This document shows, piece by piece, positions 9,039 to 17,430 of a stretch of DNA of 37,966 nucleotides (its first letter is position 1; each line of letters begins with the position of its first letter). The translations under genes and the position numbers were made by a program. Below the pieces are notes generated by a model that saw only the letters and a list, made by a program, of their open reading frames with translations, had not been told where the DNA came from and searched no databases. Source of the DNA: Cytophagaceae bacterium. GTDB taxonomy: Bacteria > Bacteroidota > Bacteroidia > Cytophagales > Cytophagaceae. The DNA is taken from NCBI GenBank assembly GCA_025054875.1, contig JANWYS010000013.1:1-37966 (forward strand), written 5' to 3'.

Positions 9039-9950
9039 ATGAAACGAAATACTATTGGTTTACTTATTATTGCTGGCATATTACTTACAATGGCATCCAC
9101 CATCACGTATGCACAATCCAAACGTAATAAAAGTTATGCCGGCAAATATCTCGATAAGCAATTCTGGATTGGCCTCAAGGCAGGAGGGAATCTATGTAAG
9201 GCAAAACCGGTAGAAAGATTTTCCACTTACTCTCCCACTACATCCGACGATGCAGCAAGTTATCATAAACAGTATAAAAACTTTAAGAAGCCGGGTTCCA
9301 TCGTTGGCCTGGAATTTACATATTACTTCAAAGGTTTGAGCGTTAGTCTGCAACCCAATTTTCAAACCTTGCATTTCAGCTATACTAATGCTTATGAATG
9401 GATAGACCCGGATAGCATCAATAATAAACTTGAGTTGAACTACACGCAAAATCAGAAACTATCTTATGCAGAATTACCCCTTCTCATAAGATATGAACCT
9501 ATGCCTACCAAAGTCAGGCCATTTGTGCAAGCCGGCATTTATTACGCCAGGTTGAACTATGCCTACAAACAAACCATAATACAAGTAACTGATTACGCCA
9601 TGGGCGGTACTAATCAATATGAGGCCGACAACATCACTGCCGAAGCTACTCCTCTTTTCATACGCTCTTACTGGGGCATAGTTGCAGGATTGGGAGTTAG
9701 TTATCCCATTGGAAATATACGCATCAGCGCTGAGGCAAACTATCGTTATGGTTTTAACAACATCACCAGCAATGCAAATCGCTTTTCTAACGAACAGTTA
9801 TCAGGCGCCGGCGATGTGCTCGACAATGTTAAGCTAAGAAATTTATCCATGCAATTTTCTATACTGTTTCCATTACGATTCCTTTCTACGAATTATCTTA
9901 CAAAAAACATACAAACCGAAAAACGTAATCTTGTTTTTGCTTCATTTTGA
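9039..9950 (+). CDS. Outer-membrane beta-barrel protein, PorT-like
   Basis: The 303-residue product has a signal peptide (about 1-24, ending near 'TYAQS') and a series of amphipathic strands with the pattern of the small outer-membrane beta-barrel family found throughout Bacteroidota: 'WIGLKAGGN', 'GLEFTYYF', 'LSVSLQPNFQ', 'YAELPLLIRYEP', 'RPFVQAGIYYA', 'WGIVAGLGVSYPIG', 'RISAEANYRYGF'. The ATG at 9039 is preferred to a TTG one codon upstream. It lies 71 bases after the DUF1501 gene and 12 bases before a lipoprotein gene, so the latter two may be an outer-membrane pair. Ligand or function cannot be read from the sequence. Confidence 0.82.
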   Translation: MKRNTIGLLIIAGILLTMASTITYAQSKRNKSYAGKYLDKQFWIGLKAGGNLCKAKPVERFSTYSPTTSDDAASYHKQYKNFKKPGSIVGLEFTYYFKGLSVSLQPNFQTLHFSYTNAYEWIDPDSINNKLELNYTQNQKLSYAELPLLIRYEPMPTKVRPFVQAGIYYARLNYAYKQTIIQVTDYAMGGTNQYEADNITAEATPLFIRSYWGIVAGLGVSYPIGNIRISAEANYRYGFNNITSNANRFSNEQLSGAGDVLDNVKLRNLSMQFSILFPLRFLSTNYLTKNIQTEKRNLVFASF

Positions 9951-9962
9951 ACTATTGAAAAA

Positions 9963-11180
9963 ATGAAATACACTACAACAATCCATATCGTAATCTTCTT
10001 AGTAGCTTTTATGTTGATGGGCTGCGACATGAAGAAGAACAAAAAAATCATAAACGATGACAAGTTTTCTAAGATTTTTGACAACCGCTCTTATTCCAAC
10101 AATTACATTCCTATAGATATTCAGGAAGCTGCAGACGGAGGCTTTATAATACTCTCTGCAACTCGAATACCGCAATCTTCTTTTTACGGAATACATATTT
10201 TAAAAACCGATAAGTTTGGAAATTTCGTAAGTGAAAAAACTTTAGAGAGCCAATTTGTAAGCCCGGTTTATTCGCTGATGAAAACTAACAATGAATTTTT
10301 CTTTTTTTGCATGAACAATACCAACCTCGAAACCAAACTTATGAAAATTAGCCAGGACATGGAAATAACAGAGGTTGCTCAGTTTAGCGGAATGCTTTAT
10401 CCGTTGTGTGCTTCATTAGACGGGCTTACGGGAAATTTACTTTTGCAGTTTTACAACAGGGAAGAAAGAAAGACCATGCTTGCCATGATCACTACATCCG
10501 GTACAATTACCGCATTACAAGAATTTGACATTGGCGTGGGAGATTTTGATATAGAAATTCCTGTGGTAAAACACCTCACCGGAAGAGGCCCCCGTATACC
10601 TTTCTTAATAAGCTCTACAAGCACGGGAAAATATTTTTTCAACGGTTTTTATAACTATACTTTATCGTTAGTATTTTTTTCGTTCAGCAACTCACAAACT
10701 GCCGTATTACAAGGATACAGAGACGAACGAGGCATTAGTGCAGCTACCCACATAGAGGCTAACATCTATTCGTTAGTACGGTTCAGCTATCAGGATAATT
10801 ATATTATTCCACGTATTGCTTTGAATGATGTTTCCGGAGCCATATCCAGCAGCAGCGACCTTGCAGGTTTATATGCCAACGAACTTGAACCCAACGCAAG
10901 AGTCATAGTAAAGAAAATGGACATAAACGGAAGAAACACTATCGTGTATGGCAGCACTACACGCACCAGGCAAATAGGGCTTTATGCTTATGATGCCGCT
11001 ACAGGTGCATTGTTAGGTTCTAAGTATGTAGGTTTTTCTAACCCTTGTGAATTGGGAAGTTTCATCTCTACCGCTGATGGCGGCCTGGCTATATCCGGCA
11101 CTACTCATTTAGCGGGTAGATTAGGTAAAATATGTCTGTTTAAACTAAACAGAAATGACCTTATGGAGCTTGTCCAATAA
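9963..11180 (+). CDS. Lipoprotein with beta-propeller-like repeats, function unknown
   Basis: This 405-residue protein begins with a lipoprotein signal peptide and lipobox 'LMGC' (Cys21), so it should be lipid-anchored, probably in the outer membrane. The mature part has recurring blade-like segments such as 'AADGGFIILSATR' near the N-terminus and 'TADGGLAISGTTHLAG' near the C-terminus, with 'ILKTDKFGNF' and 'LFKLNRNDL' strands. These resemble the repeats of Bacteroidota beta-propeller lipoproteins. No catalytic motif was recognised. It starts 12 bases after the beta-barrel gene and is convergent with the membrane protein gene on the other strand, 8 bases away. Confidence 0.75.
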   Translation: MKYTTTIHIVIFLVAFMLMGCDMKKNKKIINDDKFSKIFDNRSYSNNYIPIDIQEAADGGFIILSATRIPQSSFYGIHILKTDKFGNFVSEKTLESQFVSPVYSLMKTNNEFFFFCMNNTNLETKLMKISQDMEITEVAQFSGMLYPLCASLDGLTGNLLLQFYNREERKTMLAMITTSGTITALQEFDIGVGDFDIEIPVVKHLTGRGPRIPFLISSTSTGKYFFNGFYNYTLSLVFFSFSNSQTAVLQGYRDERGISAATHIEANIYSLVRFSYQDNYIIPRIALNDVSGAISSSSDLAGLYANELEPNARVIVKKMDINGRNTIVYGSTTRTRQIGLYAYDAATGALLGSKYVGFSNPCELGSFISTADGGLAISGTTHLAGRLGKICLFKLNRNDLMELVQ

Positions 11181-11197
11181 GGTTAAGGCTAACAAGC
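11168..11197. terminator. Possible bidirectional hairpin between convergent genes
   Basis: GCTTGT (11168-11173) pairs with ACAAGC (11192-11197), and a smaller GTTA-aggc-TAAC stem lies at 11182-11193. The alternative hairpins sit across the stop codons of two convergent genes, where a shared terminator is expected. There is no strong T-run on either side, so the call is weak. Confidence 0.3.
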
Positions 11198-11881
11198 ATT
11201 ATATTTTGCAGATGTATACAAAAATTTTCCCAGATATAATGCTCCCGCTGAACAAAACAAATGCCACATCCAATGCGTACCCATTGGTAACAACGGGGGA
11301 TTCATACTATCTATCGCTCTGAAAAAAAGTGCCGTACTCAAAAGAAAAACCGAATAAAGAACATACTTCGCATTCGCAAAATGGGTTTTTACCAAAAAAA
11401 ACATTAAAGGCGTAAATATCATCACACCCGATATAAAGTATGACAAGTTGATGGTATAATGCATAGGCAACTTCGAAGTAAATAGTAAATAGCGTAATGC
11501 AAAATCTATTGTAATTATTATCAGTACATACCACCACTTGGTCAGCACTTTCAGCTGAAAATAAATACTTATGCAATAAATCAGAATTACAATCGGCATA
11601 AAATCGAGATAGAGAAATAAAGGAGATCTTCGAAAAGCATGAAAAATAGTACTGCCCAGACCACCTAAAGCTAAAAGTAAACTGCAACAGATCAAAAACA
11701 AATGAGATTTATATCGCCCACGTAACACCAGTAACCAATATACACCGGGCAATATCAACGCAAGAGATGACACAGCATTCCATGGCTCAGCAATAATGTG
11801 GCTCAAATCTGTTTCCGTATACACAGGGCCACCATCGGGCATACTGCTGTTTAGTTTCTCAAATTCACTATGGCCTCTCAC
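11189..11881 (-). CDS. CREST superfamily / alkaline ceramidase-like membrane hydrolase
   Basis: This 230-residue protein has about seven hydrophobic segments and carries the three CREST motifs of metal-dependent membrane hydrolases such as alkaline ceramidases. These are SxxxH (Ser77-His81 in 'GSTIFHAF'), an Asp in the next helix (Asp93 in 'YLDF'), and HxxxH (His203-His207 in 'THWMWH'). The N-terminal 'IIAEPWNAVSS' also matches the ceramidase 'E-W-N-x-S' region. It may cleave an amide bond in a ceramide or other lipid, but CREST proteins also include receptors and lipases, so the substrate is inference. The start is GTG; an ATG 13 codons in (11842) is a fair alternative. No sphingolipid gene is beside it. 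Confidence 0.78.
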   Translation of the reverse strand: MRGHSEFEKLNSSMPDGGPVYTETDLSHIIAEPWNAVSSLALILPGVYWLLVLRGRYKSHLFLICCSLLLALGGLGSTIFHAFRRSPLFLYLDFMPIVILIYCISIYFQLKVLTKWWYVLIIITIDFALRYLLFTSKLPMHYTINLSYFISGVMIFTPLMFFLVKTHFANAKYVLYSVFLLSTALFFRAIDSMNPPLLPMGTHWMWHLFCSAGALYLGKFLYTSAKYNAC

Positions 11882-11941
11882 AACTTTTATTACTCAAAAT
11901 AAATACTTTTTGCAACACTATCTATTGTTCCTTGCATAGCA

Positions 11942-11973
11942 TTTGCTTGTCCCTTTTTTTCGTACTAATGTTG
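11942..11973 (+). promoter_or_regulatory. Putative promoter of the acyltransferase gene
   Basis: TTTG (11942-11945) is followed after 20 bases by TAATGTTG (11966-11973), one mismatch from the Bacteroidota -7 element TAnnTTTG. It overlaps a TTG codon at 11943 that would otherwise extend the reading frame, which supports starting the gene at the ATG at 12009 with a leader of about 30 bases. Confidence 0.45.
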
Positions 11974-12008
11974 TATTAATTAAAGGTAAAAATTTAAACG
12001 GTTCAATT

Positions 12009-12644
12009 ATGAATTTTAATCCGGTCATCATATTTGGAGCTACATATTTAGGAAGGCAAGCTCTGGAAAATTTCAACTCAAACCAGGTTACCGTCTATTG
12101 CTTTTTGGATGACAATAGTGAACTTCACAATACCTGCATTGATGAAGTATCCGTGCTGGGATCTATGGATGATGAAAATTTTTTGAACCTCTTAGGAGGA
12201 AAGTGTGATGCTTTCATCGCTACGGACGATTACAAGTTAAAAAACACATTATTGCGAATGCTGAAGGAAGAGTACAAGGTTATGCCGGCTAACTGTATTC
12301 ATAAAGATGCTGTTCTTGCTTCAAACGCATACATAGGCCATGGTAACATGATCAATGCAAAAGCAGTAATAAATGCCGGCGCTAAAATTTCTAACCACTG
12401 TATTGTAGCAAGCCTGGCATTGATTGACACAGAAGCAATTGTAGAAGACTTTGTACACGTAGGCCCCGGAGCTATAATAGGCCCTGAGGCAAAGATAGAA
12501 GAGGGAGCGTTTATTGGTGCAGGTGCTATAGTAGTAGGCGGAGTGAAAATAGGAAAGAAGGCCCGTGTGGGTGCAGGGTCTGTAGTGATTTCGAACATAG
12601 AGCCCGGCTCCACAGTGTTTGGAAACCCGGCAGAGAAAATATAA
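12009..12644 (+). CDS. NeuD/PglD-type sugar O/N-acyltransferase
   Basis: This 211-residue protein has an N-terminal Rossmann-like part ('VIIFGATYLGRQALE', residues 6-20) and a left-handed beta-helix of hexapeptide repeats (about 100-205, ending 'VFGNPAEKI'), the layout of the sialic-acid O-acetyltransferase NeuD/PglD family. Such enzymes transfer acetyl groups from acetyl-CoA to sugar nucleotides or sialic acid. His150 ('FVHVGPGA') is conserved. The 'HDC' that carries a catalytic His in PglD-type enzymes is not seen; 'IDTEAIVED' occupies that region, so activity could differ. The ATG at 12009 is chosen over TTG at 11943 because it gives the family start and lies downstream of a promoter-like element. 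No glycan cluster is adjacent. Confidence 0.82.
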   Translation: MNFNPVIIFGATYLGRQALENFNSNQVTVYCFLDDNSELHNTCIDEVSVLGSMDDENFLNLLGGKCDAFIATDDYKLKNTLLRMLKEEYKVMPANCIHKDAVLASNAYIGHGNMINAKAVINAGAKISNHCIVASLALIDTEAIVEDFVHVGPGAIIGPEAKIEEGAFIGAGAIVVGGVKIGKKARVGAGSVVISNIEPGSTVFGNPAEKI

Positions 12645-12649
12645 TGCGA

Positions 12650-12961
12650 TCATGCTAAACTAGGTTTTTTGTACAGTTCGCGACTTCTTCTGTACATTTT
12701 AATGTCTGGTTTCTTTTCGGGTTGTTTTGAAGGTCGCTCTGCACGCTTGTTCTGCAAAGTATCCGGGTGTGATTTCAATATGGTATCGCATCTATGAATC
12801 ACAATAGTGTCGGGCTTCAGATATATTTTTTTTATGATTACCTCTTTTTGTAAAGGCTTGTCTCTTTCATCTTCTTGTATCCTGAAATCAATGAAAAACG
12901 TAATACAAGCCATGAGAAAAACAATCGTAACTTTTGCTGTTATGTGCTTAAAATGTTCCAT
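12650..12961 (-). CDS. Small single-pass membrane protein, unknown
   Basis: I do not recognise this 103-residue protein. It has one transmembrane segment near the N-terminus (about residues 10-25, 'VTIVFLMACITFF'), then an acidic/basic linker and a C-terminal part rich in Lys, Arg and Pro ('RAERPSKQPEKKPDIK'). A central 'DTIVIHRCDTI' may form a strand. The stop lies 5 bases from the stop of the convergent acyltransferase gene, which argues for a real gene border, and no longer frame competes here. Function unknown. Confidence 0.6.
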   Translation of the reverse strand: MEHFKHITAKVTIVFLMACITFFIDFRIQEDERDKPLQKEVIIKKIYLKPDTIVIHRCDTILKSHPDTLQNKRAERPSKQPEKKPDIKMYRRSRELYKKPSLA

Positions 12962-13295
12962 AGCATCCTCACTAAGTCCATCGCCCTAACATTATAAACG
13001 CAAATCACATGCCGAATGATTCACCGTAAAAGAGTTTGTTAGAGTGTTCCCTAAAATTTCAATAACAAAATTTAAAAAGGAATTTACCCCGTTTCATTTA
13101 ATAGAAAAGAATTTTAAGCCGTCAAGGCAAGTAAATTTACTATTAGTGAAAAGTTGAAAGTTGTGTTTTCTATTGGTATGCATATCAAAAGAAAATAAGG
13201 TAGCGGTAGCATCTAAATGTGTGTTATAGAGTGAACTTGTTTTTTAGACATGAACCTTTGTTCAGTTTGAGGCGATGAATGATAAAAAAATTGTA
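12962..13295. other. 334-base intergenic region without a gene
   Basis: AT-rich and without a credible reading frame. It contains the palindrome GTAAATTTAC (13131-13140) and a short TGAAC-cttt-GTTCA stem near 13250, neither followed by a T-run. It lies between the end of the SulP gene and the start of the small membrane protein gene, both on the minus strand. Confidence 0.6.
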
Positions 13296-14915
13296 TTACC
13301 AATGCTCATGCTCAGTATGGTGCACTTTCTCTTCAGAGTATTGCTCAGTATTTTTAAATGATTTGCTTTTGCCCTCTGTATTTAGTATCTCTACTTTTAT
13401 GTTTTTAAAAGGTGCATTGATTTTAAAATCTTCTATACATTCCATAACATCCGGATCTATGTATCTGGATCGGCTTCCGTCTATTATTACATGAGTATGC
13501 TCGGGTATTTTATTCAGATTATATTGAATGCTGGCTTTGTTTAAAAAGGAAACTTCTTCCGCAAGCTCAATTTTCACAGTGGTTCCGAATTCTGATGGCT
13601 TTTTCTCATACTTGAAAGGATTTAATATATTTCTTCTAATGATGAAAAACATACCTGCTACCATTCCGATGGATACGCCAATCAGAAGATTTGAAAATAC
13701 GATGGCTAATATTGTGATGGCGAAGGGTAAAAAGTGTTCCCATCCTTTTTTATACATACCAATAAAGATATCCATCCTGGCCAATTTATATCCGGTAAGA
13801 GTTAAAATAGATGCCAAGGCAGCCATGGGTATGTCGTTGATGATATCGGGTATGAACAAAAGAGCTATAATTAAAAATATGCCATGAAAAAATGAAGACA
13901 TTTGAGTTTTGGCTCCGGCATTTAAGTTGGCCGAACTCCGCACAATCACTGAAGTTATAGGCATACCACCAATAGCACCGCATATCATATTTCCCACTCC
14001 TTGAGCTATGAGTTCTCTGTTTTTAGAGGCGTGCCTTCTCAACGGATCTATTTTTTCTATTGCATCTAAGCTGAGCATACTTTCTAAGCTGGCTATAACA
14101 GCTATCTCAAAAGCGATAAGATATGTTTTTGAATTATATAGATATGCATAATCGGGCAAAGGCATTTCATTCAGGATGGAATTTATCCCCTGCGCAGGCA
14201 ATACGCTTACCAGATGTTCTTCATTTATGTACAACACGGGAAAAAAGTAATTAAAGAGGTTGTTCAGCATGACGGCTAGCGCTACTACTATGATAGCGCC
14301 ATGAATGTATAGTTTTGAGGAAAGTTTTTTTTTCTCCCATATGTATAAAATGGACAAAGAGAATAAGCTTATCATTATGGCGCCTGGGGTAGTGTGCCGC
14401 AAAGCCTCAACAATTTCGGAAAAGGTATTCTGGTTATCCCATTGAAAAAAGTTGAAATCGCCTTCGTGGTCAATGTCATAGCCTAACAAGTGAGGAATTT
14501 GTTTTAAGAATAAAATAATGCCGATAGCTGCCAGCATACCTTTAATGACACTTCCGGGAAAAAAACTACCTACAAATCCAAACTTCAGAACGCCCATAAC
14601 TATTTGCATGACTCCTGCTATGACCAAGGCGGTAAGGAAAGCCTCATAACTGCCTAATTCATTAACAGCTGAACTCACAATGATAATGAGCCCGGCTGCA
14701 GGGCCGGAAACAGACAGTTTTGAATTGCTGATAAGTGAAACCACTACACCACCCACAATGCCTGCTATTACACCCGATACCACCGGCGCTCCGGAAAAAA
14801 AAGGAATGCCCACACAAAGAGGCAAGGCTACAAAAAATACCAACAGACCGGATGGTAAATCATACCTTATCACTGTGGTTACTTTTTCTTTACTGAATAC
14901 TTGTTTAAAATTCAT
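13296..14915 (-). CDS. SulP family inorganic anion transporter with STAS domain
   Basis: This 539-residue inner-membrane protein has the SulP order: hydrophobic helices from about residue 20 to 425 and a C-terminal STAS domain at about 445-520 ('HVIIDGSRSRYIDPD'). Family features include 'LPLCVGIPFFSGAPVVSGV' near the first helices, 'SGPAAG' and 'GGMPITSVIVRSSANLNAGAKT' in the second half. SulP proteins carry sulfate, bicarbonate or other anions; in many Bacteroidota they sit next to carbonic anhydrase genes, but none is present here, so the substrate is open. The gene is downstream of sppA on the same strand. The His/Glu-rich C-terminal tail ('EEKVHHTEHEHW') could bind metal. Confidence 0.93.
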   Translation of the reverse strand: MNFKQVFSKEKVTTVIRYDLPSGLLVFFVALPLCVGIPFFSGAPVVSGVIAGIVGGVVVSLISNSKLSVSGPAAGLIIIVSSAVNELGSYEAFLTALVIAGVMQIVMGVLKFGFVGSFFPGSVIKGMLAAIGIILFLKQIPHLLGYDIDHEGDFNFFQWDNQNTFSEIVEALRHTTPGAIMISLFSLSILYIWEKKKLSSKLYIHGAIIVVALAVMLNNLFNYFFPVLYINEEHLVSVLPAQGINSILNEMPLPDYAYLYNSKTYLIAFEIAVIASLESMLSLDAIEKIDPLRRHASKNRELIAQGVGNMICGAIGGMPITSVIVRSSANLNAGAKTQMSSFFHGIFLIIALLFIPDIINDIPMAALASILTLTGYKLARMDIFIGMYKKGWEHFLPFAITILAIVFSNLLIGVSIGMVAGMFFIIRRNILNPFKYEKKPSEFGTTVKIELAEEVSFLNKASIQYNLNKIPEHTHVIIDGSRSRYIDPDVMECIEDFKINAPFKNIKVEILNTEGKSKSFKNTEQYSEEKVHHTEHEHW

Positions 14916-14922
14916 CTTTATT

Positions 14923-15111
14923 TTATATCAATTCAGAACATCCTGCTTTTACGATCTCTCCCCAATCATACATGCTAAATCTATACTGCGTCATGTTAAC
15001 ATGAGTTGTAAGGACACGACGAATGATTTTCTTACCAATCGCCAACAAAGAAAAACCTTGAGAAATTAATGGATTACTATTTTTACTCACCATCCAACCC
15101 TTAGTTCCCAT
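14923..15111 (-). CDS. Possible 62-residue protein between sppA and the SulP gene
   Basis: This short frame fills the gap exactly: its ATG lies 8 bases past the sppA stop and its stop 7 bases before the SulP ATG, in the same direction. The product is mixed in composition with no transmembrane helix or signal ('ISQGFSLLAIGKK', 'MTQYRFSMYDWGEIVKAG') and I recognise no family. The placement supports a real small gene in the operon, but there is no other evidence. It could be only a spacer. Confidence 0.35.
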   Translation of the reverse strand: MGTKGWMVSKNSNPLISQGFSLLAIGKKIIRRVLTTHVNMTQYRFSMYDWGEIVKAGCSELI

Positions 15112-15119
15112 ATCATAAT

Positions 15120-16889
15120 TTATCTGAACTTGATTTCGAACGGAATGCGAGCTTGTATGCCCTCATACCTTTTGATGTTTTTTATTGCTTTTATGAATTC
15201 ATATTCTCTGTTGTATTGATTTTTCATGCTTACGTCTTCATATTCTTCGCTGAAGCCCGCAAAAATCTCTTTTAACAAGGTAGATTTTGATTCAGGCCAA
15301 TACGACACAACATAGTCTTTGGGAAGAGAGGCTTTAACGGCGGCTATTTCTATTGCTCTTTTTAATCCTCCGTGCACATCTATCAAACCAATATCTTTAG
15401 CTTGTATGCCAGACCATACACGGCCTGAAGCATGTGTATTCATTTTGCCGAAAGATGTTTTTCTACCTTTTGCAGCTTTTTCTACAAAGTCGTTGTAAAT
15501 GTTATCTACCTCTTGTTGAAGCAATCTTTTTTCGTAAGGTTTCATTTCGCGGGTAGGAGTGCCCATGTCTGAAAAGACACCCGTACTGTGTCTGTCGGTT
15601 GTAATACCGAGTTTGTTTTTCAAAAGTTTATTTATATTCAGCATCACTGCAAATACACCGATAGAACCGGTTAATGTCAAGGGGCTTGACACTATGGTAT
15701 CGCACGCCATAGAGATATAATACCCTCCGGAAGCTGCCACGTCTGACATGGAGGCGATTATCGGCTTGGTAGATTTGGTCAGCATAATTTCACGCCATAT
15801 TACATCCGATGCCAGTGCACTTCCCCCGGGTGAGTTTACCCTGAGTACAATGGCTTTTACATTTTCATCATTGCGGGCTTTCCGAATTTGGTTGGACAAT
15901 GTTTCTGAACCAATGGTTTCTTCATCTCCTTTTCCTGATATTATGTCGCCGTTGGCATATATTACGGCAATCTGATTCTTCTTGTTATTTTTGTAAGTCT
16001 CTTTATTTGATTCGTTGATGAGCTTGTGCACTGAGATGAACGGGATTTTATCTTTTGCTGATAGTTTCAATTTGGTACGGATGCATTCTTCTATTTTATC
16101 ATAGTATGCTACATGAGTTATCAATCCTGCATTAAAGGCTTGCGCTGGAGTGTGAATCAGCATAGAATCAGAAATGTTTTTTAATTTTTCATACGAAATA
16201 TTTCTGGATTGAGCTATATCAAGTAACATGTGTTGGTTAATAGTATTCATAAACGACCGAATCTGCTCCCGGTTGTAATCGCTCATATTTTCACGAGTAA
16301 GAGGCTCTACCGCACTTTTGTAGTTTCCGGCTTTAAAAACTTCAACTTCAACATCAAGCATTTCTAAGGTTTTTTTGAAAAAAAGAAGTTCGGTATTCAA
16401 TCCGTTAAACTCTATCATGCCGGAAGGAGGCAATATAATACTGTCGGCGGCAGATGCCAGATAGTAGGCTCCTTCAGAAAAATATTCTCCATAAGCGAAA
16501 ACGAATTTTCCGGTTTTTTTGAACTCCAGAATGTGATTTCTCAACTCATTTAACGATGCAAGACCAGCCTGCATGGAACTTAGTTCAATATATATACCTT
16601 TTACTTTTTCATTTTTTGCCGCATAATCAATTGCGCGTGTTATCTCTAAAAGTCCCGCTGATGAGTGTTCTCTGCCCATTAAATATTCTCCCGCTATAAA
16701 GCGGTCAGTTTCGCGTTCAATAATTTCTTTATCTAATTTGATTTTTAACACCAGTTTATCTCCGGTGTGCTCTTCCTTATCAGACTTAGTTGCTGAAACG
16801 ATCAAGCTCAACAATGTTATTCCCATCAGAATGGTAAACAAAACCAGCGCGACCAATACGGCAAAAACATTCTTTAAAAAATTTGTCAT
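15120..16889 (-). CDS. sppA: Signal peptide peptidase SppA, 67K type
   Basis: This 589-residue membrane-bound serine protease degrades leftover signal peptides after secretion. An N-terminal membrane anchor covers about residues 5-32. Two tandem peptidase S49 domains follow, as in protease IV of E. coli. The catalytic Lys is Lys191 ('AGNYKSAVEP') in the first domain and the Ser is Ser387 ('VAASGGYYIS') in the second; 'LRVNSPGGSALASD' forms the oxyanion-hole region. Length is typical of the 67K type. It is divergent from folK with 55 bases between their starts, and appears to head an operon that continues into the SulP gene. Confidence 0.95.
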   Translation of the reverse strand: MTNFLKNVFAVLVALVLFTILMGITLLSLIVSATKSDKEEHTGDKLVLKIKLDKEIIERETDRFIAGEYLMGREHSSAGLLEITRAIDYAAKNEKVKGIYIELSSMQAGLASLNELRNHILEFKKTGKFVFAYGEYFSEGAYYLASAADSIILPPSGMIEFNGLNTELLFFKKTLEMLDVEVEVFKAGNYKSAVEPLTRENMSDYNREQIRSFMNTINQHMLLDIAQSRNISYEKLKNISDSMLIHTPAQAFNAGLITHVAYYDKIEECIRTKLKLSAKDKIPFISVHKLINESNKETYKNNKKNQIAVIYANGDIISGKGDEETIGSETLSNQIRKARNDENVKAIVLRVNSPGGSALASDVIWREIMLTKSTKPIIASMSDVAASGGYYISMACDTIVSSPLTLTGSIGVFAVMLNINKLLKNKLGITTDRHSTGVFSDMGTPTREMKPYEKRLLQQEVDNIYNDFVEKAAKGRKTSFGKMNTHASGRVWSGIQAKDIGLIDVHGGLKRAIEIAAVKASLPKDYVVSYWPESKSTLLKEIFAGFSEEYEDVSMKNQYNREYEFIKAIKNIKRYEGIQARIPFEIKFR

Positions 16890-16944
16890 AACCTGTTTTT
16901 ATATTGAATTTAAAAATTAAATGTTTTTTTACGAATAAAAAAAC

Positions 16945-17430
16945 ATGAACACAGCATATCTGCTTTTAGGAAGTAATATTGGAGACAGAAAAAAATATTT
17001 GTCGCAGGCTCTAAATCATATAGAATCGGCCGTAGGTAAGATTATAAAAACATCTTCTGTTTACGAATCTACTGCATGGGGTAAGGAAGAGCAAAGAGCT
17101 TTTCTGAATCAGGTAGTATTCGTGCAAACCTTGCTATCGCCGGAAGAAATTTTAAATACTTGTTTACAGATCGAAAGCAATATGGGGCGCATACGCATTG
17201 ATAAATGGGGCGAACGTATTATTGATATTGATATTTTGTACTTTAATACTGCTGTGGTAAAATCTGATGAATTAATGATTCCACATCCATACATAGCGGA
17301 TAGAAAATTTACCTTGGTGCCCTTGTGCGAAATAGCTCCTGATTATATTCATCCTGTGCTGATGTGTACTAACTGCCAATTGCTTTACATGTGCAAGGAT
17401 AATGGTCATGTAAGTTTATATGAGAATTAA
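16945..17430 (+). CDS. folK: Hydroxymethyldihydropterin pyrophosphokinase FolK
   Basis: This 161-residue cytoplasmic enzyme transfers pyrophosphate from ATP to 6-hydroxymethyl-7,8-dihydropterin in folate synthesis. The N-terminus 'AYLLLGSNIGDR' is the HPPK family start, and 'KWGERIIDIDIL' (about residues 101-112) fits the PPPK signature with its two magnesium-binding Asp residues. 'IPHPYIADRKFTLVPLCEIAP' is also conserved. Length is normal. No other folate gene is adjacent. Its TAA overlaps the stop of the convergent dehydratase gene within TTAA at 17427-17430. Confidence 0.95.
   Translation: MNTAYLLLGSNIGDRKKYLSQALNHIESAVGKIIKTSSVYESTAWGKEEQRAFLNQVVFVQTLLSPEEILNTCLQIESNMGRIRIDKWGERIIDIDILYFNTAVVKSDELMIPHPYIADRKFTLVPLCEIAPDYIHPVLMCTNCQLLYMCKDNGHVSLYEN

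Noticed and set aside
12299-12653. Two long minus-strand frames opposite the acyltransferase gene
   Set aside because: They mirror the hexapeptide repeat codons and have the periodic Ala/Pro/Ile or Tyr/Cys composition expected from that.
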